NCBI GenBank assembly: GCA_029203185.1
Contig: CP119310.1
Span: 1,984,001 to 2,048,000, forward strand
Length of the DNA: 64,000 nt
Direction: 5' to 3'
Source of the DNA: Candidatus Chryseobacterium colombiense
GTDB taxonomy: Bacteria; Bacteroidota; Bacteroidia; Flavobacteriales; Weeksellaceae
Under the pieces are notes generated by a model, which did no database searches, was not told where the DNA came from, and worked only from the letters and a program-made list of their open reading frames with translations. The position numbers and the translations under genes were made by a program. Positions 17,175 to 25,699 of this stretch are shown here, piece after piece. Each line of letters begins with the position of its first letter. The first letter of the stretch is position 1.

Positions 17175-17804
17175 CTACAAATAATTTTTCCCAACAAAAA
17201 TCAGCAAATCTCCTTTTTCATATTCAATGGAAACCTCATCTTCAACAGCGAAATTTCTTGTTCCGATTCTTGAAGTAATGCTTAAGTCCCCATTTGTCAA
17301 TGGCCAGTTTAAGCCTACTGTAGTAATGTTTTCAACTGCCGGAAACGGATACAGTGAAATCATTTTATCTTTCACGCCCTTTAAATTATATATTTTAGGG
17401 ATAAAATAATATTCAGAAAACTCGTCATAAAATTTTATAGTTAATTGATCCTTAAAACTGAAAGCAACAGTAAGGTTTCCTAAAAAATGATCCTGTTCTC
17501 CTCCACTTCCTCCAAAAATATCAATGTCTGTAAAGCCTTTTTCTAAAATGATCTCTAAAGCCTTATAAAAATCTGTATTGTTCTGATCCGGAGTATGAAT
17601 GAACTTCTCTTCATAAATATTTTCATCAGCACCGGAATGAGAATCAAAATCACCGGAAATAAAATCCAGCTTCTCCATTGGAAAATTCATCCTTTTCAGA
17701 TAATGAAAAGCTCCGTCTGTACATGCGATCAAACCATATTGTTCAAGATCCGGAAAGGATTTCGGAGCATCTCCATTGATGAAAAGTAATGCTTTATTTA
17801 CCAT
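17175..17804 (-). CDS. thiN: Thiamin pyrophosphokinase
   Basis: 209 residues. Transfers pyrophosphate from ATP to thiamin, making the cofactor TPP. Motifs: ACTDGAFHYL at 27-36, ISGDFDSHSG at 49-58, PDQNNTDFYKAL at 72-83 and the glycine loop GGSGGEQDHFLGNL at 98-111. The C-terminal domain ends SITSRIGTRNFAVEDEVSIE, the family's thiamin-binding strand region. The start overlaps the end of the TPR gene by 11 bases, so it is last in an operon with the TPR protein and the adenosyltransferase. Confidence 0.88.
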   Translation of the reverse strand: MVNKALLFINGDAPKSFPDLEQYGLIACTDGAFHYLKRMNFPMEKLDFISGDFDSHSGADENIYEEKFIHTPDQNNTDFYKALEIILEKGFTDIDIFGGSGGEQDHFLGNLTVAFSFKDQLTIKFYDEFSEYYFIPKIYNLKGVKDKMISLYPFPAVENITTVGLNWPLTNGDLSITSRIGTRNFAVEDEVSIEYEKGDLLIFVGKNYL

Positions 17805-18426
17805 TTAATTCCTTTTTTATTTCTTCCACAACATTTGGGTCTGTAGTGATTACCCATTTTTCAACATTTCTTCCGGGTCTATTATTTTGTATTCTTTCTA
17901 CAAAACTTTTAACATTAATGATATTTTCTGCGTCAGGTTCTGATTCAACATATTTATTATACGCTTCTATCATTCTATCAACTTCATCATATGATAAACC
18001 TTCTTTATAAAGTAATTTCTGATAGGATTTTCCGATATAAAAATTTAAAGCAGAATACTGTTTTGAGTTTTTATCAATCAACTTGTATAATTTTTCAAAA
18101 TAAGAGAGAGCTTTTCTAAAATCAGGCTTTTTTTTCGAAAAATTATTAAGTCCTCCATACCAAAGAGCGGCCGGAAATGATGGGTCTTTTTTTAAAACTT
18201 CAACAATTATTTTTTCAGCCTGGTCATTTTTATCTTGCTCAATTAAAGTTAAAGCCAATTGGGATTTAAAAATCAAATTATCAGGTTCCTGTTTTAATCC
18301 TTCACGAAAAACATTTTCAGCCTTTGAAAATTTATTTTCAGACATAAGAACATTTCCATTATCAATATAATCCTGTGAAAAATACATCCCGGAATACAAT
18401 ATAAATAATAAAAATATTTTTTTCAT
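17794..18426 (-). CDS. Secreted TPR-repeat protein
   Basis: 210 residues from the ATG at 18424-18426 (MKKIFLLFILYSGMYFSQ, a signal peptide); an ATG four codons earlier is also possible. At least three tetratricopeptide units follow: about 18-52 (NGNVLMSENKFSKAENVFRE), 53-86 (LALTLIEQDKNDQAEKIIVE) and 87-130 (FRKALSYFEKLYKLIDKNS). Such repeats scaffold protein contacts, here probably in the periplasm. It sits 1 base after the adenosyltransferase stop and overlaps thiN; no functional link to either is evident. Confidence 0.8.
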   Translation of the reverse strand: MKKIFLLFILYSGMYFSQDYIDNGNVLMSENKFSKAENVFREGLKQEPDNLIFKSQLALTLIEQDKNDQAEKIIVEVLKKDPSFPAALWYGGLNNFSKKKPDFRKALSYFEKLYKLIDKNSKQYSALNFYIGKSYQKLLYKEGLSYDEVDRMIEAYNKYVESEPDAENIINVKSFVERIQNNRPGRNVEKWVITTDPNVVEEIKKELNGK

Positions 18427-18427
18427 T

Positions 18428-18997
18428 TTATCTTTCATTCGGATTCCAGTATTCTTCCGGCTCGTTGTTGATTTTTGAAATATATCTTGCCAATACAAAA
18501 AGATAATCTGAAAGTCTGTTCAGATATTTAATGAGTTCTGGACGAACTTCTTCCGATTCATTTAAGAACACCAAAGAACGTTCTGCTCTTCTGCAAATTG
18601 TTCTTGCTGCATGTAAAAATGTTGCCGGTTTTCCTCCACCCGGAAGAATAAAATATTGTAGAGGTTCCAATTTTTCGTCAAAAGCATCCATCCAGTTTTC
18701 CAGTTCTTCAATTTCGGTATCGGAAATAATTAATGGTAAACGAGACTTTCCGTTAGCCAACATTAGTTTATCAACCGGAGTAGCCGCCTCTGAGCCTACC
18801 GTAAATAAATCAAATTGGATTTTCTTTAATTGTCTTAACACTTCCTGATCATCAATATGGCTTTTTGCAATTCCGATGAATGAATTAAGCTCATCTATAT
18901 TTCCGTAGCTGTCAACTCTTGCACTTGCTTTCGAAACTCTTGTGCCGCCATACAAAGCAGTCTGACCTTTATCTCCTGTTTTTGTGTAAATTTTCAT
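18428..18997 (-). CDS. Cob(I)alamin adenosyltransferase, PduO type
   Basis: 189 residues from the ATG at 18995-18997, where the family begins (MKIYTKTGDKGQTALYGG). This N-terminal P-loop-like TKTGDKGQT binds ATP; GNIDELNSFIG and the C-terminal FLHAARTICRRAERSLV with SDYLFVLARY are the other family blocks. It forms adenosylcobalamin from cob(I)alamin and ATP as a trimer. No other B12 gene is in the window, consistent with use of salvaged corrinoid. It is the first gene of the unit with the TPR protein and thiN. Confidence 0.9.
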   Translation of the reverse strand: MKIYTKTGDKGQTALYGGTRVSKASARVDSYGNIDELNSFIGIAKSHIDDQEVLRQLKKIQFDLFTVGSEAATPVDKLMLANGKSRLPLIISDTEIEELENWMDAFDEKLEPLQYFILPGGGKPATFLHAARTICRRAERSLVFLNESEEVRPELIKYLNRLSDYLFVLARYISKINNEPEEYWNPNER

Positions 18998-19094
18998 AGG
19001 ACTAAAATACTTTATTTTGAACAATGTAAAAAGCGAAATGCACAAATGTCAGTATTACTCTTTGAAGGAATCTATTTATAGGATAAGAAATAGC

Positions 19095-19117
19095 AAAAAT
19101 GACCGGAAAACCGGCCA
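19095..19117 (-). terminator. Terminator after lipoprotein gene
   Basis: On the minus strand TGGCCGG, loop TTTT, CCGGTCA, then TTTTT: a 7-bp GC-rich stem with one G-U pair, 10 bases past the stop codon of the lipoprotein at 19128. Confidence 0.75.
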
Positions 19118-19127
19118 TCTTCTCAAA

Positions 19128-19712
19128 TTATTTATTTACCTCTACATATTGTAATACGGTCTGGTTCTTGGGATTGTAGATAATCGTACTCTTGTTGGGA
19201 AATCTTTTTAATCTATAATATTCAATACCCTTATCATTTTTTATATCCTCCAGAAAACCTGAATCAACGGTATTTTCAGGAAGAAACTTTTCTATAAAAC
19301 TGATTTTATCTATGATACTTTGTCCATCAATTTTTCTGGCTGTCTTATCCGATTTATTTTCATCGGTAGTCGGCTGACTTTCCAAAAATGGAATTAAAGT
19401 CTCTTTATCTGCCTTATATTTAAAAATAAAGCCTTCTGAACCATTTGGAAATTTGAATTTCTTTCCTGTTCCTTCTGAAATTATCGCTTTGTCAGCTCCG
19501 GGAAAAATCTGATTAATTTGAACATCCTCGGAATTGGTTAGAGAATTTATAGATTCGTTGACCGTCTTTTTCACTGTTTCTTCAACGGCTTCCTGAGTTT
19601 TTTTCTTTACCGTTTCGGTAGTTTTTTGAACAGTCTGGTCGATTTTTTCTTCAATCTTATTACATGATGTCAATAAAAATGCAATGACAACCGGCAAAAT
19701 AAGCTTCTTCAT
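19128..19712 (-). CDS. Lipoprotein with helical Lys/Glu/Thr-rich stalk
   Basis: 194 residues. MKKLILPVVIAFLLTSC is a lipoprotein signal (lipid Cys17). Residues 20-58 are a low-complexity amphipathic helix with repeated T/V-K-K-T-E units, probably a coiled coil or stalk. The rest (60-194) is a globular domain I do not recognise. It has its own terminator and stands alone. Confidence 0.65.
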   Translation of the reverse strand: MKKLILPVVIAFLLTSCNKIEEKIDQTVQKTTETVKKKTQEAVEETVKKTVNESINSLTNSEDVQINQIFPGADKAIISEGTGKKFKFPNGSEGFIFKYKADKETLIPFLESQPTTDENKSDKTARKIDGQSIIDKISFIEKFLPENTVDSGFLEDIKNDKGIEYYRLKRFPNKSTIIYNPKNQTVLQYVEVNK

Positions 19713-19826
19713 ATTTTTAAATTTCAGGACAATTTACAATTTTATCAAATCATTGTCCTACTCTAACGTGAAAGTATGCTGAAATATTTAAAAAAAATAA
19801 AATATTTTTTATTCTTAAAACCCTAC

Positions 19827-19842
19827 TGACAAACTGTTGTCA
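19827..19842. promoter_or_regulatory. Palindromic operator candidate upstream of DinB gene
   Basis: TGACAA, ACTG, TTGTCA: a perfect 6-bp inverted repeat with a 4-base centre, ending 12 bases before the -7 box of the DinB-family gene. Its position over the -33 region suits a repressor. The YafY/WYL regulator encoded next door is the obvious candidate binder. Confidence 0.5.
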
Positions 19843-19853
19843 TAACCTCGATT

Positions 19854-19861
19854 TATCTTTG
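19854..19861 (+). promoter_or_regulatory. -7 box for DinB-family gene
   Basis: TATCTTTG, a perfect TAnnTTTG match, 29 bases before the ATG. Confidence 0.5.
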
Positions 19862-19890
19862 TATCAACAATAACAAACAATATTAAAATT

Positions 19891-20382
19891 ATGACAACTA
19901 CAGCAACCATCACAAAACAATTTATGACATCTGAACAATTATTAGAGCATTGGCAAGGCCACAGAAATCTGACAAGAAGAGTAATTGAAGCTTTTCCTGA
20001 AAAAGACTTATTTGAATTTTCAATAGGAGGAATGAGACCATTCGCAAAACTGGCAGTGGAGCTCATCAGCATTGGAGGACCTGCTTTAAAAGGAATCGTT
20101 GACAAAAATATGGAAGCCTACAATGAAGAAGGGTTTACTCCAAAAACTAAAGAAGATATTCTGAAAAAATGGGACGAGGAAACTGAGACCATCAATACTT
20201 ATTTTGCTCAGATTTCCGAAGAACGTTTCCAGGAAACTTTCAATCTATTCGGACAATACGAGTTCCCTGTGTATCAAAATATTATGTATTTCGTAGATAA
20301 TGAAATCCATCACCGTGGACAAGGATATGTATATTTAAGAGCTTTAGGAATTGAGCCGCCTTTTTTTTGGGAGAGATTTTAG
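19891..20382 (+). CDS. DinB-family protein
   Basis: 163 residues forming the four-helix DinB bundle. Recognisable parts are LLEHWQGHRNLTRRVIEAF in helix 1 and the C-terminal metal motif in DNEIHHRGQGYVYLRALG. The mid-protein His that usually completes the metal triad is not obvious (the stretch reads RPFAKLAVEL). DinB proteins are often thiol transferases or stress-induced enzymes of unknown substrate. It is next to a convergent YafY-type regulator gene and has a palindrome over its promoter, a common regulator/target arrangement. Confidence 0.8.
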   Translation: MTTTATITKQFMTSEQLLEHWQGHRNLTRRVIEAFPEKDLFEFSIGGMRPFAKLAVELISIGGPALKGIVDKNMEAYNEEGFTPKTKEDILKKWDEETETINTYFAQISEERFQETFNLFGQYEFPVYQNIMYFVDNEIHHRGQGYVYLRALGIEPPFFWERF

Positions 20383-20559
20383 GATCTTTAATGCCTTTAT
20401 GGAGACTAAAATCTTTAATTAAACTTAATCTTAAAAATCAATCCTGATCAACTAAAGGGCGGAAATGCATCCCATACATTAAATTTTGACCAATCTTTAT
20501 GTAATTGCAGATTCGCCTTTTTTGATTGAAAACCATCTTCAATTTAATTAATATTGCCA

Positions 20560-20588
20560 AAAACCTCAACAAAAATTGTTGAGGTTTT
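20560..20588. terminator. Bidirectional terminator between DinB and regulator genes
   Basis: AAAACCTCAACAA, loop AAA, TTGTTGAGGTTTT: a 13-bp perfect stem. The right end overlaps the last two bases of the regulator's stop codon. Confidence 0.8.
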
Positions 20589-21543
20589 ATTGATGTTTAC
20601 CAGATATTTTGATGAGTAATTCGTTCAAATTTGCTTTCAGGCTTTCAGGCTCCAAGATGGTTGCATAATCTGCAAAGGTGATCAGCCAGCGAGGGAAACC
20701 ATCTTTCAGCGATTCTGTTTCGAACGTTAATTCCACCATTCCGTTTTCTGCATCAACTTCTTTGGTTAAACCATAATATTTTTTAGAGTTTACCAAAAAT
20801 CCCATGATTTTTTTCTCGACTAAAAGTCTTACAGTTGTTTTATTGCCATTACCGCTTTTTCTGTAATCGTTGATTTGTCCGTATTCACCTAAAAACGGAT
20901 TCTGAGTTTTTGAAATTTTTAAGAGCCTGTCCACACGAAATTGTCTGAAATCGTTTCTCAGTGTGCAGAAAGCCATGATGTACCAATAATTAAATTCAAA
21001 GAAAACCCCAACCGCTTCGATCGTTCTTGTTGAAATATTGTCGTCAACCGTTTTATATTCAATGATCAGCTGGCGTTTTTCTGCAATACTTTCTAATATT
21101 GTTGGAATTACATTCTTTATCGTATTTTCTGTTTTAGCATGATACTGAAAAATATCGATCTGCTTTTCGATATTTTGAATCAGGTTTCTGTCAGAATATT
21201 TCAAGACAGACCGTACTTTTTCCATAGCAGTCTGGTAATGGCTTCCCAAACTCTGATGGGAGAATTTCTGCATCAGTTTCTCTGCGGTAATGAAACTTAA
21301 GACTTCTTCTTTGGTGAACATTACGGGTGGAAGCTTATAACCATCCATCAGCGAATAACCGCTTCCGGCTTCTCCAACGATAGGAATTCCCGCATTTTCC
21401 AATGTTTTTATATCCCGATAAATAGTACGGACACTTACATCAAATTTTTCTGCAAGATCCTGAGCTCTTACAATAGGTTTTGATTGTAATTGAGTGAGAA
21501 TGGCCGTAACTCTGTCGAGTTTTTTGAGATAGTGGTCGTTCAT
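20587..21543 (-). CDS. YafY-type (HTH_11/WYL) transcriptional regulator
   Basis: 318 residues. The N-terminal DeoR-like helix-turn-helix is IVRAQDLAEKFDVSVRTIYRDIKTLENAGI (shown in pieces: LAEKFDVSVRTIYRD, LENAGIPIVGE). The WYL domain covers about 140-235, with the region FNYWYIMAFCTLRNDFRQF where W-Y-I replaces the canonical W-Y-L. A WCX-type C-terminus follows. WYL regulators sense ligands, often nucleotides. The DinB gene is the probable target. An ABC exporter gene lies upstream on the same strand, 42 bases away. Confidence 0.85.
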   Translation of the reverse strand: MNDHYLKKLDRVTAILTQLQSKPIVRAQDLAEKFDVSVRTIYRDIKTLENAGIPIVGEAGSGYSLMDGYKLPPVMFTKEEVLSFITAEKLMQKFSHQSLGSHYQTAMEKVRSVLKYSDRNLIQNIEKQIDIFQYHAKTENTIKNVIPTILESIAEKRQLIIEYKTVDDNISTRTIEAVGVFFEFNYWYIMAFCTLRNDFRQFRVDRLLKISKTQNPFLGEYGQINDYRKSGNGNKTTVRLLVEKKIMGFLVNSKKYYGLTKEVDAENGMVELTFETESLKDGFPRWLITFADYATILEPESLKANLNELLIKISGKHQ

Positions 21544-21585
21544 TTAAACGTCAAATTATTAAACTGCTAAATTGCCACATTTTAT

Positions 21586-23394
21586 TTAATTATCCTTAAA
21601 AGTACTGACCAACTTATCCAAATTCAGACTTCTTGCTGAAGCATCAAAAATTTCTCTATAAGTTCCATTAATTTGTACCAGTTCATCATGAGTTCCGCTT
21701 TCCACCACTCTTCCTTTTTTCATCACATAAATTTTATCCGAATCTAAGATCTGAGATAAAGAGTGAGAAATAATGATTACCGTTCTGCCCTCTTTTATCG
21801 CATCCAGAGAATTTTTAATCTGCTCTGTCGCAATTGCATCAAGACTCGCCGTGGGTTCATCAAGGAAAATAATCGGTGGATCTTTTAAAAATAATCTTGC
21901 AATGGCAATTCTCTGTTGTTGTCCGCCTGAAAGTTGGGTTGCATCGTGATTATATTTTTCAGGCAAATCCAGAATCTGCTCATGAAGATAGGCTTTCTTT
22001 GCAGCTTCTTCAATCTCTTCAAAGCTGGCATTCATATTTCCGTAGCGGATATTATCTTCAATACTTCCCTGGAAAATATGGTTTTTTTGAAGCACCAATC
22101 CGAGATCATTACGTAGGAATGTATTATCAAAATCATTCAGATTAACGTTATCTAAAAGAATGTTTCCTGAATCCGGAAGATAAAATTTACATAAAAGATT
22201 AATAATAGTTGATTTTCCGGCTCCGCTAAGGCCAACCAGAGCGGTAGTTTTCCCGTTTTCAATCCTCATGGAAACATTATGTAAAGCCTGCGTTCCGTTG
22301 GGATAGGAAAAGTTAACATTTTGCAATTCGAAATTCCCTTTAATTTCTTTTTCTACAAAAACACCGTTTGGTTCTTTTTCATCGTCTGCATTTAAAATAT
22401 CAAAATAGCCTTCTGCATAGATCATTGCATCGTTCATATCATCATAAATTCTGTGAAGCTGGCGAATGGGAGCCGAAACATTATTAAAAAGCATAATATG
22501 AAGCATAATAGCTCCGATCGTCATTTGCTGATCCAACACCAGATAAACTGTCAATAAGATAATTAAAACCACTCCAAACTGTTCTATAAAGGTTTTCAAC
22601 CCGTCATAAATAAAGTTTGTTTTTCGGGTGAACATCTGACTTTCCATAAGCTGCATCTGTAAATCGTACTGTTTTTTACCTTCAAATTTTTCGCGGACAA
22701 AACTTTTAATCACCATGATGGAATTAATTAAATTCAAAAGTCCTGAAGTTTTCTGCTCCCTCTGGTTTCTTAAGGTTCTTCTTACCCCGCTCAGTTTTTT
22801 CGCCTGTAGAGAACTTATATAAAAATATATCGGAACAATGATCGTGGAAACAATACCTACATATACATTTTGCAGGTACATGATAATTAAAGCAATAATG
22901 GCATTGGAAAACAACGGCAACATATCTATGAAAAAATTCTGAACCAGCCTTGTCAGGCTTTCAATTCCCCGGTCAATTCTTATCTGCAGTTTTCCGGATT
23001 CGTGGTTTTCATCATTAAAATAAGCTACTCTGTAGGTTAAAATTTTGTCAATAGCAGATTGTGCCAAAACAGAACTCACATTGATCCTGATTTTTTCTCC
23101 GTAAAATTTCTGTCCGAAGTTGATAAAAATGTTCAATAATTCTTTTCCCAATAAAATCACGGAGATCAGTACCAAAACATGTATTCCTTCTGACATGGGA
23201 TTGGGAAGATGAGTAAGCTTTGTCACTTCATCTACGGTATATTTCAGCACCAGCGGATTGACCTGTGCCGCAAGAGCCCCTAAAAATGTAAGAAATAAAG
23301 TCCCGTAAATCATTAACCGATAAGGCCTGATAAACGGAACAAGCTGTTTATAAATACCAAATAAGGTGATAGTTCTATTGAAAGGTTTTGCCAT
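21586..23394 (-). CDS. ABC exporter, fused membrane and ATPase domains
   Basis: 602 residues. Six transmembrane helices occupy about 25-310. The nucleotide-binding domain follows, with Walker A GLSGAGKSTI, Q-loop LVLQKNHIF, signature LSGGQQQRIAIARL, Walker B PPIIFLDEPTASLD and H-loop IIISHSL. Architecture and length match the MsbA/multidrug half-transporter group that works as a homodimer. The substrate is unknown (lipid or drug). Co-directional with the regulator downstream. Confidence 0.9.
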   Translation of the reverse strand: MAKPFNRTITLFGIYKQLVPFIRPYRLMIYGTLFLTFLGALAAQVNPLVLKYTVDEVTKLTHLPNPMSEGIHVLVLISVILLGKELLNIFINFGQKFYGEKIRINVSSVLAQSAIDKILTYRVAYFNDENHESGKLQIRIDRGIESLTRLVQNFFIDMLPLFSNAIIALIIMYLQNVYVGIVSTIIVPIYFYISSLQAKKLSGVRRTLRNQREQKTSGLLNLINSIMVIKSFVREKFEGKKQYDLQMQLMESQMFTRKTNFIYDGLKTFIEQFGVVLIILLTVYLVLDQQMTIGAIMLHIMLFNNVSAPIRQLHRIYDDMNDAMIYAEGYFDILNADDEKEPNGVFVEKEIKGNFELQNVNFSYPNGTQALHNVSMRIENGKTTALVGLSGAGKSTIINLLCKFYLPDSGNILLDNVNLNDFDNTFLRNDLGLVLQKNHIFQGSIEDNIRYGNMNASFEEIEEAAKKAYLHEQILDLPEKYNHDATQLSGGQQQRIAIARLFLKDPPIIFLDEPTASLDAIATEQIKNSLDAIKEGRTVIIISHSLSQILDSDKIYVMKKGRVVESGTHDELVQINGTYREIFDASARSLNLDKLVSTFKDN

Positions 23395-23411
23395 AGAATT
23401 ATTTTAATTAA

Positions 23412-23447
23412 AAAACGTACCGTTTTACAAAGGAAAAGGTACGTTTT
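23412..23447 (-). terminator. Terminator after the lptB operon
   Basis: AAAACGTACC and GGTACGTTTT form a 10-bp perfect stem around a 16-base loop; on the minus strand it is followed by TTTAATTAAAA. Confidence 0.6.
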
Positions 23448-23478
23448 ATTCTATTTTTCAGCAAATATTTTGCTCGTT

Positions 23479-23733
23479 TCAAGTTTTTTCTTTTAAGCTT
23501 CCATCATCATTAATGTACATAAACTGATAATTTTGATTAACAATCTTCCCACCCATTTGAATAAATGAAAACCACATAGAACACCAGTCTTCAAAATCAT
23601 TTTCTTTTGGCGTATCCCAGCGAATTATTGTTGAATTTTGATGTTCTTTTAGATCAACTACCACTCCGTATTCATCGTCTAAGAAAACTTTTGTTCCTAT
23701 TTTAAATTCTTCAAAAACAGAAAATTCCGACAT
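23479..23733 (-). CDS. Small protein of unknown function downstream of lptB
   Basis: 84 residues, no signal peptide. Its start lies 1 base after the lptB stop codon, so the two are co-translated. The sequence is acidic and aromatic (FEDWCSMWFSFIQMGGKIVN) with a short SH3-like beta start (GTKVFLDDEYGVVVDLKEH). I recognise no family. The tight link to the C-terminally extended lptB suggests that it came in together with that extension. Confidence 0.6.
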   Translation of the reverse strand: MSEFSVFEEFKIGTKVFLDDEYGVVVDLKEHQNSTIIRWDTPKENDFEDWCSMWFSFIQMGGKIVNQNYQFMYINDDGSLKEKT

Positions 23734-23734
23734 T

Positions 23735-24796
23735 TTACCCTTCGAATAAATAGGTTGTCACATAGTGAAGCTCTGCTTTTGCGGCCTGTTTTGATTCTAA
23801 TTCTGCCTGTTCCAATGAGTAGTGGGAATTGATTTCCTTTTTCTGGAAAACATAAGAATTATTGGCATTCTTATCAACAACCTCACTGAAGATGTGCTCA
23901 ATTTCGGAATTGGCCAGAGAAGCAAAACTAATATCTTCAAAACCGTGCATCAATCGCAGATCATCAAACTGAGAGAAGTTATGGTCTACAAAGCTCTGAA
24001 ATTGAGACTTTGAGTCAAAATTTCCCGCCCAGATGTTGTAGGCATATTTTTTACTTTTCGGTTTGTCAAAAATACTTTGGTACACAAAATTCTCACCCAG
24101 ATAAGCTTCCCTTACCTGCGGATCATTCGCAAGATCTTCAGGAAGGCCTTCTTTCAGGATTCTTCCTTCAAACATAATGTATGTTTTATTGGTAATTGCT
24201 AACGTTTGCTGCACATTGTGGTCAGTAATCAGAATTCCGATATTTTTATCGGTAAGGCTTCTTACAATTTTCTGAATATCTTCTACCGCAATCGGGTCTA
24301 CTCCTGCAAAAGGCTCATCCAAAAGAATAAAGCTGGGATCCGTTGCAAGACATCTTGCAATTTCGGTTCTACGTCTTTCCCCTCCGGACAAAAGATCTCC
24401 CCTGTTTTTACGGACATGCTGCAAAGAAAATTCTTCAACCAGTTCATCACATTTCATCTGCTGTTCACGCTTCGAAAGCTTCGTCAGCTGCAGAACGCCC
24501 ATAATATTGTCTTCTACGGAAAGCTTTCTAAATACAGAAGCTTCCTGAGCCAAATAACCGATCCCTTTTTGGGCTCTACGATACATAGCGTCCGTTGTTA
24601 TTTCCTGTTTATCCAGAAAAATCTTACCGGAAGTAGGCTTAACCAATCCTACAATCATATAGAATGATGTCGTTTTTCCTGCTCCGTTCGGACCAAGCAA
24701 TCCAACAATCTCACCCTGCTGAACCTGTACTGAAACACCTTTTACAACCTTTTTAGGACCGTATTCTTTGATTAAGTTTTCTCCTCGTAAAATCAT
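23735..24796 (-). CDS. lptB: LptB-type lipopolysaccharide export ATPase with C-terminal extension
   Basis: 353 residues. Residues 1-240 are a standard LptB: Walker A GPNGAGKTT at 35-43, YLAQEASVFRKLSVEDNI, signature LLSGGERRRTEIAR at 135-148, Walker B FILLDEPFAGVDP and H-loop LITDHNV. Together with LptF/G/C it powers LPS transport to the outer membrane. LptB normally ends near residue 240, at AYLGENF. Here about 113 more residues follow (YNIWAGNFDSKSQFQSFVD and onward to YVTTYLFEG), which resemble Imm22-type immunity proteins as I remember them. A -7 box ends 5 bases before the ATG, which may make the mRNA leaderless. Confidence 0.88.
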   Translation of the reverse strand: MILRGENLIKEYGPKKVVKGVSVQVQQGEIVGLLGPNGAGKTTSFYMIVGLVKPTSGKIFLDKQEITTDAMYRRAQKGIGYLAQEASVFRKLSVEDNIMGVLQLTKLSKREQQMKCDELVEEFSLQHVRKNRGDLLSGGERRRTEIARCLATDPSFILLDEPFAGVDPIAVEDIQKIVRSLTDKNIGILITDHNVQQTLAITNKTYIMFEGRILKEGLPEDLANDPQVREAYLGENFVYQSIFDKPKSKKYAYNIWAGNFDSKSQFQSFVDHNFSQFDDLRLMHGFEDISFASLANSEIEHIFSEVVDKNANNSYVFQKKEINSHYSLEQAELESKQAAKAELHYVTTYLFEG

Positions 24797-24801
24797 AGCA
24801 G

Positions 24802-24809
24802 CAAAGATA
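24802..24809 (-). promoter_or_regulatory. -7 box immediately before lptB
   Basis: Minus strand TATCTTTG, perfect TAnnTTTG, ending 5 bases before the ATG. If used, transcription would start at or just before the start codon. No clear -33 TTTG. Confidence 0.45.
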
Positions 24810-24929
24810 AAGTTTTTTTGAATGTAATTTTTAGATTAGCGTATGCCGATAAAAGTTTTATGATATTTTAAAATTGAACCCGGCAATTTTTAATTAATTT
24901 TATGACAAGAATCTATAATCACAATACAT

Positions 24930-25658
24930 ATGGAAAATAATCAACAACTCACCGAACTTTTAGCCTTGGATCTGGGCATCAATATTACCAATCGAAGGCC
25001 TTATGCGAAAGAGGTTTTCAAATGGCAGGACATCGATCTTCTCCCTCATTCTTCCGCAGACACCTTACTTTGCGAAATTTTTGAATGGAACGGAAGAAAC
25101 TGGAGAACTACAGGAAATAATCTTATCGGATTTTTATTTTCAGATGCCAATCTTACTACAGTAAAAAATCAATTGATTAATGCCCCCAAACACCCTGCGT
25201 TGATTCCTGATTTTGAATTCACTAAAGACAGCATGATAGAATATGGACTTTCTCTACCATCTTTATTCAATATTGGAGTGAACGGAAATATTAAAAGCGC
25301 CAAAAGTTTTTCGGTTCGGGTAAACGGAGTTACTAAATCCAGAATTACTAATATTGATTCGCCGGGAATTGAAATTTTAAGGAGTTATTCTGAATTCACT
25401 CAGAACAAATCTAAAACCTACCGGAAGAATATTAAGTTCAATTATTTAAGCACTTCTTTATTCTATGCGGAAAGTGTGGAAATCTATCTTGAAAAAGAAT
25501 CCGGAGTCGGCCTGGATGTCAGTTTTCAGACTCAGGATGTAGAAGTGGATGCAAAGATTGATACGGATACCAAAAAACATTTTGTATTAAAATATTCAGG
25601 GAACCAATCGCCTTTTGCTGCAAAATTTACCAAAGGAAAAGATTTCAATATATCTTAG
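24930..25658 (+). CDS. Protein of unknown function
   Basis: 242 residues, no signal peptide or transmembrane segment. The N-terminal part (AKEVFKWQDIDLLPHSSADTLLCEIFEWNG) and the later beta-rich stretch (FNYLSTSLFYAESVEIYLEK, then VGLDVSFQTQDVEVDAKIDTDTK) suggest a mixed alpha/beta protein with long strands. I do not recognise a family. It is monocistronic, divergent from lptB, and ends in a strong bidirectional terminator shared with the carbonic anhydrase gene. Confidence 0.7.
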   Translation: MENNQQLTELLALDLGINITNRRPYAKEVFKWQDIDLLPHSSADTLLCEIFEWNGRNWRTTGNNLIGFLFSDANLTTVKNQLINAPKHPALIPDFEFTKDSMIEYGLSLPSLFNIGVNGNIKSAKSFSVRVNGVTKSRITNIDSPGIEILRSYSEFTQNKSKTYRKNIKFNYLSTSLFYAESVEIYLEKESGVGLDVSFQTQDVEVDAKIDTDTKKHFVLKYSGNQSPFAAKFTKGKDFNIS

Positions 25659-25699
25659 AAAAACTAAGGGATTTCAAAATTTGAAATCCCTTAGTTTTT
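25659..25699. terminator. Bidirectional terminator
   Basis: AAAAACTAAGGGATTTCAAA and TTTGAAATCCCTTAGTTTTT are perfect 20-bp inverted copies around a single A. It serves the orphan gene on the left and the carbonic anhydrase gene on the right. Confidence 0.9.

Noticed and set aside
20383..20559. Stretch between DinB gene and the terminator as a possible small RNA
   Set aside because: No promoter box, no conserved fold and no coding potential seen.
21544..21585. Second TGACAA/TTGTCA site in front of the YafY-type regulator
   Set aside because: The short upstream gap does not contain the palindrome, so autoregulation is not supported.
23479..24796. lptB extension and following small gene as a toxin-immunity pair
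   Set aside because: No toxin gene is nearby; only a loose resemblance to Imm22 is visible, so it is reported as an open question.
24930..25658. Orphan protein as a bacterial gasdermin or pore-former
   Set aside because: Size and beta content allow it, but no motif supports it and there is no neighbouring protease gene.
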